Assembly (NCBI RefSeq): GCF_038624605.1
Contig: NZ_CP152020.1
Span: 3,527,312 to 3,591,311 of the forward strand
DNA length: 64,000 bases
Direction: 5' to 3'
Origin: Psychrobacillus sp. FSL K6-4046
GTDB taxonomy: Bacteria > Bacillota > Bacilli > Bacillales_A > Planococcaceae
Shown: positions 51,627 to 60,347 of the stretch, piece by piece
Position numbering within the stretch: position 1 is the stretch's first letter
Layout: every line of letters begins with the position of its first letter
Made by a program: the position numbers and the translations under genes
The notes under the pieces: model-generated
Databases searched by the model: none
What the model was told of the DNA's origin: nothing
Seen by the model: the letters and a program-made list of their open reading frames with translations, nothing else

Positions 51627-51754
51627 GTTCTCATTACCTCCTCAAATATGTGCTTATTGTACAGTAATTTTTATTAAAAATCACGAATTTAAATACATTT
51701 TGAAATAATTAATTAACTCCTTCTATAAATACAAACAAACATCCGTACCCAGAA

Positions 51755-51805
51755 TGATTACAGAGAGATTGCAGGTGCCAGGCACCTGCAATCTCTCTGT
51801 AATCA
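51755..51805. repeat. 51-bp perfect palindrome
   Basis: Arms of 25 bp (TGATTACAGAGAGATT... to ...AATCTCTCTGTAATCA) meet at GGTGCC-A-GGCACC. There is no mismatch and a 1-nt centre. It lies alone in the 336-bp gap between dapH and the TAXI gene, ~130 bp from the former. No U-run, so it is not an ordinary terminator; it resembles REP-type elements. Confidence 0.85.
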
Positions 51806-51962
51806 AACCTTAAATATCTGAAAATACTGATATTTAGTTGTAAAATTTTAGATTAAAAGTATAATATTAATAATCATCTACTTAAAATGACAATTATATT
51901 GTTGTTTTTAATTTTGAAAACGCTGTCATTGAGATGATAATAATCCTTTGGGGGGAGAGAAA

Positions 51963-52961
51963 ATGAAGAAGAAAAGTTTTAGCATTATTTTGTTTATCAC
52001 AGTTTTAGCATTGTTTATGGCTGGATGTAGTGGGGGTAAGCCAAATATTGCAATTGGGCCACCTGCTAGTGAAACTAACTCTGTTTCTAAGCTAATTTTA
52101 GATGCATATGGAATTACAGACGATGATTACAAGGCTTATCAGGAAGGATTCGGAGATGCTGCTGATGGTGTTCAGGATGGAAATATTGATATTTCTATTG
52201 GTATTCTTGGCCTCCCTGCTGCTAGTATTGAGAGCTTGCAGAATTCTGCCGGAGATGTAGTAATGATGAGCTTATCTGATGATGCAATTTCTTATATCGA
52301 AGAGAATAGTGGCTATAGACGTCACACTATACCTAAGGACACATACGACTTTTTGGATTCCGATGTAGAAACGGTTACAGCGTACGCCATTTTAATGGGA
52401 AGTACGGATACGATTGATGAAGAACTTGGGTATGAGCTAACTAAGATCATGATTGAAAATGCCAATGAAAATACACATGCTCAGGCAAAACAAATGATTT
52501 TAGAAAATGCGCTAAATGGAGCTGAGGGGCTTCCAATTCATCCTGGAGCTAAACGTTACTATGAGGAACAGGGTCTTACTGTAGACAATCCGGTTGCTGA
52601 GCTGACTGCTGATAAAAGCAATCGAAAAAATGATTTTATACTAGGCACCGGAAGCCAAGGCGGCACTTATTATCCACTAGGTGGAGAGATGGCAAGCATT
52701 TGGAACAAACATATAGAAGGATTTAACTTAACGAATACAGAAACTGGAGCATCCGTAGAAAATCTATCCAGTATTCGAGATGGAAACATGGATTTAGGTA
52801 TGTCTGTACATGTGCCAGCATTACAAGCAGTAAATGGTGAGGCTGCATTTGAAGGACATGAGGTTCCGAACGCCGCTTTTATTGGTCATATTTATCCAGA
52901 GGTTATTCAAATTGTTACACGTGAAAGCTCCGATATTAAAAGCTTAGACGATGTAAAATAA
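51963..52961 (+). CDS. TAXI-family TRAP solute-binding lipoprotein, circularly permuted
   Basis: Residues 1-22 of this 332-residue protein are a lipoprotein signal ('FMAGC'). Residues 25-~219 match the usual C-terminal two thirds of TAXI proteins, from the hinge 'GK.NIAIGPPASETNSV' to 'LPIHPGAKRYYEEQGL'. Residues 223-332 match the usual N-terminal third, from 'NDFILGTGSQGGTYYPLGGE' to 'IKSLDDVK', where the stop falls exactly at the point the other block normally begins. Total content is complete but order is swapped. GGGGGGAG fixes ATG 51963. It is followed 42 bp later by the TRAP permease, its expected partner. Ligand unknown (TAXI proteins often bind Glu/Gln or carboxylates). Confidence 0.88.
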   Translation: MKKKSFSIILFITVLALFMAGCSGGKPNIAIGPPASETNSVSKLILDAYGITDDDYKAYQEGFGDAADGVQDGNIDISIGILGLPAASIESLQNSAGDVVMMSLSDDAISYIEENSGYRRHTIPKDTYDFLDSDVETVTAYAILMGSTDTIDEELGYELTKIMIENANENTHAQAKQMILENALNGAEGLPIHPGAKRYYEEQGLTVDNPVAELTADKSNRKNDFILGTGSQGGTYYPLGGEMASIWNKHIEGFNLTNTETGASVENLSSIRDGNMDLGMSVHVPALQAVNGEAAFEGHEVPNAAFIGHIYPEVIQIVTRESSDIKSLDDVK

Positions 52962-53003
52962 AATCGATGTATAAATAAATCCAGTTAAAGATGAGGTGAG
53001 GCA

Positions 53004-54974
53004 ATGAAAGATCAGCAACCTGTAAATGCGCAAGAAATATTGGAAAAATACGATAAAGAAAATCAATTCCGAACAAATATTGGAAAGTGGGCATGGGTCG
53101 TTACCTTTTTAGGTGTAGCCTTAACCGTATTCCATCTATATACTGCCTACTATGGAACTTTACCCACTCAAAAACAAGGAGCCGTCCATGTAGGAACTGC
53201 TCTCGGAGTTATTTTTCTGTTGTACCCATTTAAAAGAGATTTGCTAAAAACACAAAAAAATATCCCCTGGTATGACATTGTACTTGCCTTTACTGCGATG
53301 TATGTGACCTATCATAAAATATTCTTTTTTGATTCAATTTTACAGAGCAGAATTTCCGGATATAGCATACCTGATGTAATTATCTCCATCCTTGGGATTT
53401 TTCTCGTCCTGGAAGCGACCAGAAGAACGGTTGGTTTGCCAATCGTCATAGTGGCTTTAGTAGCCATACTTTATGCTATCTTCGGAAATTTTGTCCCTAC
53501 TCAAATCCTTTCACATCCTGGATTTTCGATTGAGCGAACCGCTACTGCACTTTGGTACAAGGAAAGTGGAATCTTCGGCACCCCAGTTCAAATTTCAGCA
53601 AAGTTCATATTCCTCTTTCTATTTTTTGGCGTAATGCTCGTACAAACAAATGTAGGGAAATTCTTCAATGATTTAGCCTTTTCCTTAACAGGAAGATATA
53701 CAGGCGGTACAGCAAAAACAGCAGTTGTAGCGAGTGCACTGCAAGGAACTATTTCAGGGAGCTCCGTTGGTAATACGGTGGCAACAGGGTCCTTCACCAT
53801 TCCTATGATGAAGAAAGCAGGATTCAAGCCAGAATTTGCTGGTGCAACTGAAGCTGCTTCATCTACCGGCGGTCAAATTATGCCTCCTATGATGGGTGCA
53901 GCAGCATTTATTATGATGGAGATTTTAGGTGTATCCTACGGGGCTATTATGTTGGCGGCTATTATTCCAGCTATTCTTTATTTTACAGGTATTTTTATCG
54001 GCACTCATTTTGAGGCAAAAAAACTGAAGATACATGGATTACCTAAGTCACAATTACCCTCTTTTACAAAGACAATGAAACGGAATTGGTATATGCTTTT
54101 ACCACTTTTCGTAATTACAGGAACCATTATTTACGGTTTTACTCCGCAACGTGCTGCACTGTTTGGAATAATCGCTGCCTTTCTAGTGAGCTTAATACGA
54201 AAAGAAACAAGAATGTCCTTTAAAAAGACAATACACGTTTTAGAGCAAGGTACAAGAGTTGCTCTTCCAGTTATAGCAGCGGTTGCTACAGCTGGAATTA
54301 TAGCTGGCATTGTAAGTATGACAGGCCTTGGCTCCAAATTTGCTGCAGGAGTGGTGGCCCTATCCAATGGTTATCTAATTCTTGCTCTCATATTCACTAT
54401 GATAGCTTGTATTATCTTAGGAATGGGATTACCTACTACAGCAAACTACGTAGTTACAGCTACTATTGCGGCTCCAGTTTTAATAAATGAATTCGGGGTA
54501 GCTCCAATTGCTGCTCATATGTTTGTATTCTATTTCGGAATAGTTGCGGATATCACTCCTCCTGTCTGTCTTGCAGCTTATGCGGGGGCAGGTATTGCAG
54601 GGGCAAACCCCTTTAAAACAGGTTTAAATGCAGTCAAACTAGCCATAGCAGCCTTTATCGTTCCATATATCTTTATCTATAATCCCATTTTAGTTATGGT
54701 GGATGTGGAACTGGTCAGTCTGATACTATCCTTGGCTGGTGCTTTAATTGGGATGGTTGCGGTAAGCAGCTCTATGATTGGCTATTTCATCAGATATTCA
54801 AGGTTTTGGGAGCGATCTGTCTTATTTGTAGCCGGGTTAATGCTTATTGTTCCTGAGGTTTTAAGTAGTGGGATTGGACTCGTGCTTATCATAGGAATTT
54901 GGTTCATACAAAAAAGAAGAACAGACGATGAACTTGAAATGGAAAGTCCAAGGTCTAGTCAAGCACTGTATTAA
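53004..54974 (+). CDS. TRAP transporter permease, fused 4TM-12TM type
   Basis: This 656-residue DctQM-fused permease uses an ion gradient to import organic solutes delivered by a TAXI binding protein. The N-terminal ~170 residues carry four helices (Q part). Then 'GTISGSSVGNTVATGSFTIPMMKKAG', 'STGGQIMPPMMGAAAFIM' and 'ADITPPVCLAAYAGAGIA' are DctM signatures (each quoted in part). Start ATG 53004 follows GATGAGGTGAGG. The protein looks intact, in contrast to the rearranged binding protein upstream, suggesting the system is still used. Confidence 0.92.
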   Translation: MKDQQPVNAQEILEKYDKENQFRTNIGKWAWVVTFLGVALTVFHLYTAYYGTLPTQKQGAVHVGTALGVIFLLYPFKRDLLKTQKNIPWYDIVLAFTAMYVTYHKIFFFDSILQSRISGYSIPDVIISILGIFLVLEATRRTVGLPIVIVALVAILYAIFGNFVPTQILSHPGFSIERTATALWYKESGIFGTPVQISAKFIFLFLFFGVMLVQTNVGKFFNDLAFSLTGRYTGGTAKTAVVASALQGTISGSSVGNTVATGSFTIPMMKKAGFKPEFAGATEAASSTGGQIMPPMMGAAAFIMMEILGVSYGAIMLAAIIPAILYFTGIFIGTHFEAKKLKIHGLPKSQLPSFTKTMKRNWYMLLPLFVITGTIIYGFTPQRAALFGIIAAFLVSLIRKETRMSFKKTIHVLEQGTRVALPVIAAVATAGIIAGIVSMTGLGSKFAAGVVALSNGYLILALIFTMIACIILGMGLPTTANYVVTATIAAPVLINEFGVAPIAAHMFVFYFGIVADITPPVCLAAYAGAGIAGANPFKTGLNAVKLAIAAFIVPYIFIYNPILVMVDVELVSLILSLAGALIGMVAVSSSMIGYFIRYSRFWERSVLFVAGLMLIVPEVLSSGIGLVLIIGIWFIQKRRTDDELEMESPRSSQALY

Positions 54975-55211
54975 TTAAACCTTTAATTTTCAGAAGAATA
55001 TGTTATATTAATTAGTAACTAATATCGAAGGGACGATGGGTGGACTATGATTTTATAATCTTATTTCTCGCTTAATATTGCTGCTTAACGCAGAAAAATA
55101 TTTTTAGCTAAAACGGAAATAGGATGAGTCTGCCCATTTTTCAAATCAGATCAGTGAATTACTGCAAACATTTTGTAGTTATTTTTTTGTCGTACATTTA
55201 AATGGCAGCAG

Positions 55212-55244
55212 AATCCTTCCGTCTATACTCGGAGGGATTTTTTA
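55212..55244 (+). terminator. Intrinsic terminator in the vmlR leader (candidate attenuator)
   Basis: AATCCTTCCG/CGGAGGGATT (one T-G pair) with an 8-nt loop, then TTTTTTAG, only 26 bp before the ABC-F start. GGAGGG can alternatively pair with CTCTCC at ~55247-55252. It lies in a ~295-bp leader with very short ORFs (for example ATG ATT TTA TAA near 55047). Confidence 0.7.
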
Positions 55245-55269
55245 GTCTCTCCGGCAGGGAGGAAATGTT

Positions 55270-56925
55270 ATGACAATACAAGGAAGAATAGTAAATCTAA
55301 GCATTACACATGGTCATAAAGAAATTATTAAAAATATAAAAACGGATATACCTTTAGGTGCTGTAATAGGTATTGTAGGAAGAAATGGTGAAGGCAAATC
55401 TTCGCTTCTATCCGTCCTTTCAGGCGAAGCTCCCTCCTCTTCTGGACAAATCGAATGGATAGGAGCTCCTCCGACCATTAGCTACTGCAAGCAAGAGGAC
55501 GAGAATTTCTTTTCAACTGAAGTGGAGAAGGATGAATGGACTTATATGAGCAAGTGGTCTGTTCCCCGTACCCTTTCTTATAATAGTTTAAGCGGCGGAG
55601 AAAAAATGAAAAAAAGACTAGCTAAAGTTTTTGCAGAAAAGTCTCACTTACTATTACTTGATGAGCCTACTAATCATTTAGACCAAAGCAGTCTATCCTT
55701 TTTAAAGGAGCAAATAGCTACCTATCCAGGAACCATTATTTTAGTCTCTCATGACCGTTACTTTTTAGACCAAGTATCAAATTATATATGGGAAATTGAA
55801 TATCAAAAACTAACTCCTTACAAAGGAAACTATTCTACCTACCGCAAAAGAAAAGAAGAAATAATCCATACTCAACAGAGAGAATATAACGCGCAACAAT
55901 CGAAAGTACAACTCGTAGAAAAACAAATTGCAGAGTTAAAAAAATGGACTAATAAGGCTCATGCTGATTCGACAAAGAAGGATGGCTACAAAGAATATTT
56001 CCGAATGAAGGCAAAGAAAAAGGATGTTCAAATCCGCTCTAAACAAAAACGACTAGAGCTAGAGCTTTCTAAGCATCGGGTAGATCGTCCAGTAGAGGAA
56101 AAGGAAGTCAATTTCACTATTGATGGGAATAAGAAAAAGGGAAAACGCATCTTAGAAGTCAGAAATTTAAGCAAATCCTTTAATGCCAAAACTCTTTTCC
56201 AAGATACCTCCTTTACTATTCAATCAAATGAACGCGTTGGTATTATAGGTGCTAATGGAAGTGGTAAAACAACCTTCTTCCGGATGCTTATAGGAGAGGA
56301 ACCCTTTGACGGTGAGCTTTGGAAAACGGATTCGATGAATATCGGCTATTTACGACAAACTGTATTCGACCTTCCGAATGAGCAGACCCCCTCTGACTTT
56401 TTCGCAACTACAGATTTCGAAACAAGAGGAATCATTCAAACTCTGATGACCAACTTGGGATTTTCAAAGGACCATTGGCTACGTCCCATTTCTACTATGA
56501 GTATGGGTGAAAGGGTAAAACTCAAGTTAATGGAGTTCATGTTAGATCAAAAAGATGTACTTATTTTAGATGAACCTACAAATCATCTCGATTTACCCTC
56601 TCGAGAGCAGCTAGAAAAAACTCTTTCCACTTATCCAGGTACTATTTTACTTGTAACTCATGATCGTTATTTTTTAGAAAAGCTAACCAACAAGCTACTT
56701 ATATTTGAAAATAAGAAAGTCCAGAAAGTTGAGATGACTTACAATGAGTGGCTCCATAGAGAAGAGGAAAATGAAGTCGAAAAAATTCTCCTCACTTTAG
56801 AAACAGAGCGTCTCGCCATTTTAGGTCAGTTAAGCTACCTTCTTCCTAAGGATTCCAAATATGCCGAGTTAGATGAGCAATTTAATTTACTGACCCAAAA
56901 GATTAATCAGTTAAAAACCAAATAA
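55270..56925 (+). CDS. vmlR: ABC-F ribosome-protection ATPase, VmlR-like
   Basis: This 551-residue ABC-F protein has two nucleotide-binding domains and no membrane segments. NBD1 has Walker A 'GRNGEGKSS', 'LSGGEKMKKRLAK' and 'LLLLDEPTNHLDQSS'. NBD2 has 'GANGSGKTT', 'MSMGERVKLKLM' and 'LILDEPTNHLDLPSR'. Between them is the charged interdomain linker (~195-290, 'KKWTNKAHADSTKKDGYKEY') typical of VmlR/Vga. These proteins dislodge lincosamide, streptogramin A and pleuromutilin antibiotics from the ribosome. GGGAGG precedes the ATG. The leader terminator suggests antibiotic-responsive attenuation. Confidence 0.92.
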   Translation: MTIQGRIVNLSITHGHKEIIKNIKTDIPLGAVIGIVGRNGEGKSSLLSVLSGEAPSSSGQIEWIGAPPTISYCKQEDENFFSTEVEKDEWTYMSKWSVPRTLSYNSLSGGEKMKKRLAKVFAEKSHLLLLDEPTNHLDQSSLSFLKEQIATYPGTIILVSHDRYFLDQVSNYIWEIEYQKLTPYKGNYSTYRKRKEEIIHTQQREYNAQQSKVQLVEKQIAELKKWTNKAHADSTKKDGYKEYFRMKAKKKDVQIRSKQKRLELELSKHRVDRPVEEKEVNFTIDGNKKKGKRILEVRNLSKSFNAKTLFQDTSFTIQSNERVGIIGANGSGKTTFFRMLIGEEPFDGELWKTDSMNIGYLRQTVFDLPNEQTPSDFFATTDFETRGIIQTLMTNLGFSKDHWLRPISTMSMGERVKLKLMEFMLDQKDVLILDEPTNHLDLPSREQLEKTLSTYPGTILLVTHDRYFLEKLTNKLLIFENKKVQKVEMTYNEWLHREEENEVEKILLTLETERLAILGQLSYLLPKDSKYAELDEQFNLLTQKINQLKTK

Positions 56926-56944
56926 CACAAAAGAGGATGTGACG

Positions 56945-57055
56945 TAACACTCCTCAAAATAAAATGTATGTTTTCTGTTACGACAGAAGCTTTTCGAGGG
57001 CACGGCTTCAATCTCCTCGTCGCCGTTTCCCTACCAAACAATAAGAGAGATGATT
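56945..57055. repeat. Degenerate Bacillales-type intergenic repeat
   Basis: The stretch with 'GTTACGACAGAAGCTTTTCG', 'GGGCACGGCTTCAATCTCCTCGTCGCC' parts is GC-richer than its flanks. It resembles (from memory) the common Bacillus repeat containing GAGGAGGCTTGAAGC and CGTCCGTCGTAAC. No coding potential; it fills the gap after vmlR. Confidence 0.4.
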
Positions 57056-57067
57056 TAAAAAGAAATA

Positions 57068-57110
57068 AGGACGTGAAAATCAAGTTGTTGTTGATTTCAC
57101 GTCTTTTAAT
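57068..57110 (+). terminator. R3-type terminator hairpin
   Basis: GACGTGAAAATCAA/TTGATTTCACGTC with TTTT. The hairpin and tail (57061-57132) repeat the sequence at 16188-16250, including 'TTATTGACTAGTTAT'. It probably ends vmlR transcription. Confidence 0.75.
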
Positions 57111-57252
57111 TTATTGACTAGTTATTTCTCAGACACTTTTCAAAAAATATGTCGATTTCCCGGGAAATAGGTCATTTAGTTCTTAATTAATTTACATTAA
57201 CTGAAAATCAACATATAATGATATAAATCCAATCAGAAAAGTAGGTTTTAAG

Positions 57253-57675
57253 ATGAAGACAATTCCAAAACCCCTTGTTATGGTCAATCAGTGGTCAATA
57301 GTAACCTCCGTAGTCATAGCGCTTCTTACTCAATCAGCATGGATTCTACTTATACCATTAATCGCTAATCTATCCAGTTTATTAATTGGATTCCACCCTA
57401 TCTTAGTTATAGCAAAAAGATTTTTAAAGAAACCTGGTAGTGAATATATCCAAGAGGATTATGATCAGCTAAGATTTAACCAATGGCTTGCAGTTGGCTT
57501 TTTAGTTGTAGCTAGCATTAGCTTTTTCCTAAAGTGGAGCAATTTATTTAATATTGCAACCGTCATGGTTGGCTTAGCAGCATTTGTGGCTATCTTAGGA
57601 TTTTGTATAGGTTGCTTCTTTCGTTTCCAATATCAGCAATGGAAATATCGGAGAAATAACTCTGCTACCCATTAA
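57253..57675 (+). CDS. DUF4395 membrane protein
   Basis: This 140-residue protein has four hydrophobic segments. The N-terminal 'IPKPLVMVNQWSIVTSVV' and 'IGFHPILVIAKRFL' blocks are characteristic of DUF4395. 'GFCIGCFFRF' carries a CxxC-like pair (C-I-G-C) at the end of the last helix, also common in the family and suggestive of thiol chemistry. Function unknown. Monocistronic, with a terminator. Confidence 0.8.
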   Translation: MKTIPKPLVMVNQWSIVTSVVIALLTQSAWILLIPLIANLSSLLIGFHPILVIAKRFLKKPGSEYIQEDYDQLRFNQWLAVGFLVVASISFFLKWSNLFNIATVMVGLAAFVAILGFCIGCFFRFQYQQWKYRRNNSATH

Positions 57676-57680
57676 TAATA

Positions 57681-57730
57681 AAAAAGAGAAGAACTATTTC
57701 ATGGTCACAGTTCTACTCTTTTTTTATTTT
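57681..57730 (+). terminator. Intrinsic terminator
   Basis: AAAAAGAG-AGAACT pairs with AGTTCT-CTCTTTTT (one internal A/A mismatch), then T-rich tail. Confidence 0.85.
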
Positions 57731-57811
57731 GACATTAACGATTACCCAAAGCACAAAGAGTTTCTTCACTCTTCACCATCTGGATCATGAGTTACGGTGA
57801 TAAGAACTGGT

Positions 57812-58273
57812 TTATCCACGATTGGTTTTCCCTTTCATTCCAAGGCCATACGTTATTGCAATGACTATGAAGAGAACAAGGAGTACCCCTCCTCCAACGA
57901 AAACGTATGTTGTATTCCAATTGTTCTTCTTACTTCCCGCATACTCTCCGTCACTATTTGCTTTCACGTATATCCCTACTTCTGATTCAACAGCAATAGC
58001 TTCCTCTGGATCTACTTCCACTATTTCATAATACTTAGTCCCTTTAGGAAATGTATTAGAAAAATTACCTGAATACGTTCCTTCTCTATCTGAGTATTTT
58101 GTTACATGTCCAATCTCCTTGCCTATTTTCTCTACGTTTTCTTCCGTAATTATATACACGTCACCATCCCAAACTACAAACTGATAAGCCCAGCTTGCCA
58201 TAGCTGGGCTTAGGATAAAGAAGCTGCCTAACAGCAGGATTAATGCATAATAAAAAATAAAGGATTTCCTCAT
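57812..58273 (-). CDS. Exported membrane-anchored protein of unknown function
   Basis: This 153-residue protein has an N-terminal signal or helix (~5-27, ending 'SPAMASWAY'). A ~85-residue extracytoplasmic domain has a 'DGDVYIITEENVEKIGKEIGHVTKY' pattern, quoted in part. A C-terminal membrane helix (~123-145) is followed by a short basic tail. ATG 58273 is chosen because GGAGG lies 8 bases ahead; GTG 58279 is too close. The family is not recognised. Confidence 0.72.
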   Translation of the reverse strand: MRKSFIFYYALILLLGSFFILSPAMASWAYQFVVWDGDVYIITEENVEKIGKEIGHVTKYSDREGTYSGNFSNTFPKGTKYYEIVEVDPEEAIAVESEVGIYVKANSDGEYAGSKKNNWNTTYVFVGGGVLLVLFIVIAITYGLGMKGKTNRG

Positions 58274-58448
58274 TTCCACTTCCTCCTTTTACCAATTAGA
58301 CGCTCCATAATTCCAACAGTTTCTCCCTTTAAAAAATTTAATAGGATTCTTCTTGCCTTGATAAACGCTTAGCCCAGGTGTCACTTATATCCATTCAGCT
58401 AAATGATTTGTCTTTGGGTTTCATATACTTTGTAGAAAGTCCATATCA

Positions 58449-58486
58449 CAAAAAATCCTCACTCCAGTTTCCTGAAGTGAAGATTT
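58449..58486 (-). terminator. Terminator of the YebC gene
   Basis: On the minus strand AAATCTTCACTTCAG pairs with CTGGAGTGAGGATTT (G-U pairs), followed by TTTTG. Confidence 0.82.
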
Positions 58487-58499
58487 CCTCTGTATATCA

Positions 58500-59216
58500 T
58501 TAAGCTAATTCTACATTGTGATAAACTTGCTGAACGTCCTCTAAGTCTTCAATAGCATCAATCATTTTTTCAAATTGTGCTTGTGCATCTGCATCCAATG
58601 CAATGTCGTTTTGTGCAAGCATTGTAAGCTCAGAAATTGTAAATTCCTCAACTCCTGCTGCTCTTAAAGCTTCTTGCACCACATGGAATTGATCTGGCTC
58701 AGCGTATACGATGACCGCGTCGTCTTCTTCCAAGATGTCACGAGCATCCACATCAGCCTCCATTAGGATTTCTAATACTTCGTCAGCTGTTTTTCCTTCT
58801 AACCCAATAACTGCTGTTGCATCAAACATGTAAGATACGGAACCACTAACTCCCATGTTGCCGCCATTTTTACCAAATGCAGCACGCACATCAGAAGCAG
58901 TACGGTTTACGTTATTAGTTAATGCATCTACGATAACCATAGATCCCCCGGGACCAAAGCCTTCATAGCGCAGCTCATCATAGCTTTCCTCAGACCCGCC
59001 TTTTGCTTTTTCAATTGCTTTATCAATAATATGCTTTGGCACACTATACGTTTTTGCACGCTCTAATACAACCTTTAATGCTTGATTGGAGACAGGATCT
59101 GGTTCACCTTGTCTTGCTGCAACATATATTTCACGACCAAATTTGGCATAAATACGGCTAGTATTAGCGTCTTTGGAAGCTTTCTTTTCCTTAATATTAT
59201 TCCACTTACGACCCAT
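58500..59216 (-). CDS. YebC/PmpR-family protein (translation/transcription factor)
   Basis: The 238 residues have the YebC three-domain layout: '[29 protein letters not shown]' (quoted in part), '[29 protein letters not shown]' and '[16 protein letters not shown]'. Recent work shows YebC-type proteins relieve ribosome stalling at proline-rich sequences; older annotation calls them DNA-binding regulators. The sequence resembles the B. subtilis YeeI branch (N-terminus GRKWNNIK rather than GHSKWANI). Single gene with terminator. Confidence 0.93.
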   Translation of the reverse strand: MGRKWNNIKEKKASKDANTSRIYAKFGREIYVAARQGEPDPVSNQALKVVLERAKTYSVPKHIIDKAIEKAKGGSEESYDELRYEGFGPGGSMVIVDALTNNVNRTASDVRAAFGKNGGNMGVSGSVSYMFDATAVIGLEGKTADEVLEILMEADVDARDILEEDDAVIVYAEPDQFHVVQEALRAAGVEEFTISELTMLAQNDIALDADAQAQFEKMIDAIEDLEDVQQVYHNVELA

Positions 59217-59403
59217 AAAGTCCCACTCTCTTTCACATTTTGTTTTCGTACTCTAGAATTCTACTGTGTTATTATACATTAGATTCCTTGTAAGTAGCAA
59301 AAATAAATACATTAACTTCCATTCACTTCACACTAAGATACCTTTAAGTATATGTGAATATCCTAGTTAGACCGAACTATTAACAATAACAATTCCATAA
59401 GCT

Positions 59404-59436
59404 AAAAAAGAGCCTTTCCTTCTCGGACAAGACTCT
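59404..59436 (-). terminator. Terminator of the HIT/GNAT operon
   Basis: On the minus strand AGAGTCT pairs with AGGCTCT (one G-U) over a ~16-nt loop, then TTTTTT. Confidence 0.7.
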
Positions 59437-59448
59437 ACACGAATTATT

Positions 59449-59883
59449 TTATTTACCTTCTGCTATAACATTCCGAACTGAGTCTCTTAATTTAGCTGTA
59501 ACAGTTTGCATGCTTTCTAGATTGCGTACGAGTGGCTCATCTTGATAAAATTCTGCGAATTGTTGCCCCTGATACCTCGGGACAACATGCATATGGTAAT
59601 GAGTCAATTCACTAAAGACTCCTCCATTTTGACAGATTGTAATCCCATCTGGGGCATATAATCTTTTGATAGCCTTAGAGATTAGCCTTGATGCATCCAT
59701 GATCGAATAGGCTACCTCAACATCTAGGTCATCCACATCCTCATAATGCCTTTTTGGAAGTATAAGCACATGCCCATTATTAAAGGGTTCTTGGTCTAAA
59801 AAGCAGGTAATATGATCATTCTCAAATATAACAAATATCTCTTGTTTTTTATTCGCTAACATACAGCCTAAGCAATCCGTCAT
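59449..59883 (-). CDS. HIT-family nucleotide-binding protein
   Basis: This 144-residue protein has the histidine triad 'HYHMHVVPRY' (H-x-H-x-H) near residue 94 and 'GHVLILPKRHYEDVDDL' upstream. HIT enzymes hydrolyse nucleoside phosphoramidates or dinucleotides. 'CLGCMLANKK' at the N-terminus has a CxxC often binding zinc in this group. It lies 12 bp after the GNAT gene on the same strand. Confidence 0.9.
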   Translation of the reverse strand: MTDCLGCMLANKKQEIFVIFENDHITCFLDQEPFNNGHVLILPKRHYEDVDDLDVEVAYSIMDASRLISKAIKRLYAPDGITICQNGGVFSELTHYHMHVVPRYQGQQFAEFYQDEPLVRNLESMQTVTAKLRDSVRNVIAEGK

Positions 59884-59895
59884 TTAGTTTCCTCC

Positions 59896-60330
59896 CTATA
59901 GCATTTTTTCTAGCACAATTTTATGCGTACCTTTATTACTTATAAATGTTTCTTTAATATCAAACCCAAACTTTATATTTAAAATTAGCATTTCTCTTTT
60001 TTCATTTCTTGAGATGGTACGGGCTTTTGTGTACCCCATTGACTTAACAAGTTCATGCTGTCTGCGCATCAGTTCTTTGGCTATTCCTTTTCCACGATAG
60101 TCCTTGTGAACACCGCCAAGCCAGCTATAAAAGGTGCGATTTCCGTAGTCGTAGCCAATTTTAAATCCTACTACACGGTCTCCATCCTTTGCTACAAACA
60201 GGATTAAATTGTTTTTTTCTTTTAACTTTTCTGTTGCCAAGTCTGAGCCGTCAAATACATGCTTATGTAGCTCCAAAACACCAGAAAGCGTCTGTTTGTC
60301 CGGTACCCCATGAAAATATTCATACTCCAC
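59896..60330 (-). CDS. GNAT-family N-acetyltransferase
   Basis: This 144-residue GNAT domain shows 'SWLGGVHKDYRGKGIAKELMRRQHELV', with R-G-K-G-I-A as the acetyl-CoA loop, and 'RNEKREMLILNIKFGFDI'. The start is GTG 60330 (no ATG upstream in frame), with GGGGGAA before it. It is sandwiched in a run of same-strand genes (LMW phosphatase, GNAT, HIT) with 12-17 bp gaps. Substrate unknown. Confidence 0.87.
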   Translation of the reverse strand: MEYEYFHGVPDKQTLSGVLELHKHVFDGSDLATEKLKEKNNLILFVAKDGDRVVGFKIGYDYGNRTFYSWLGGVHKDYRGKGIAKELMRRQHELVKSMGYTKARTISRNEKREMLILNIKFGFDIKETFISNKGTHKIVLEKML

Positions 60331-60347
60331 TTTTATTCCCCCTCTTG

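Noticed and set aside
51627-51750. Lysine riboswitch upstream of dapH
   Set aside because: The region is too short and AT-rich, with no L-box landmarks; only the palindrome further up is structured.
56945-57055. Insertion sequence remnant after vmlR
   Set aside because: No transposase-like frame or terminal repeats; best seen as a degenerate intergenic repeat.
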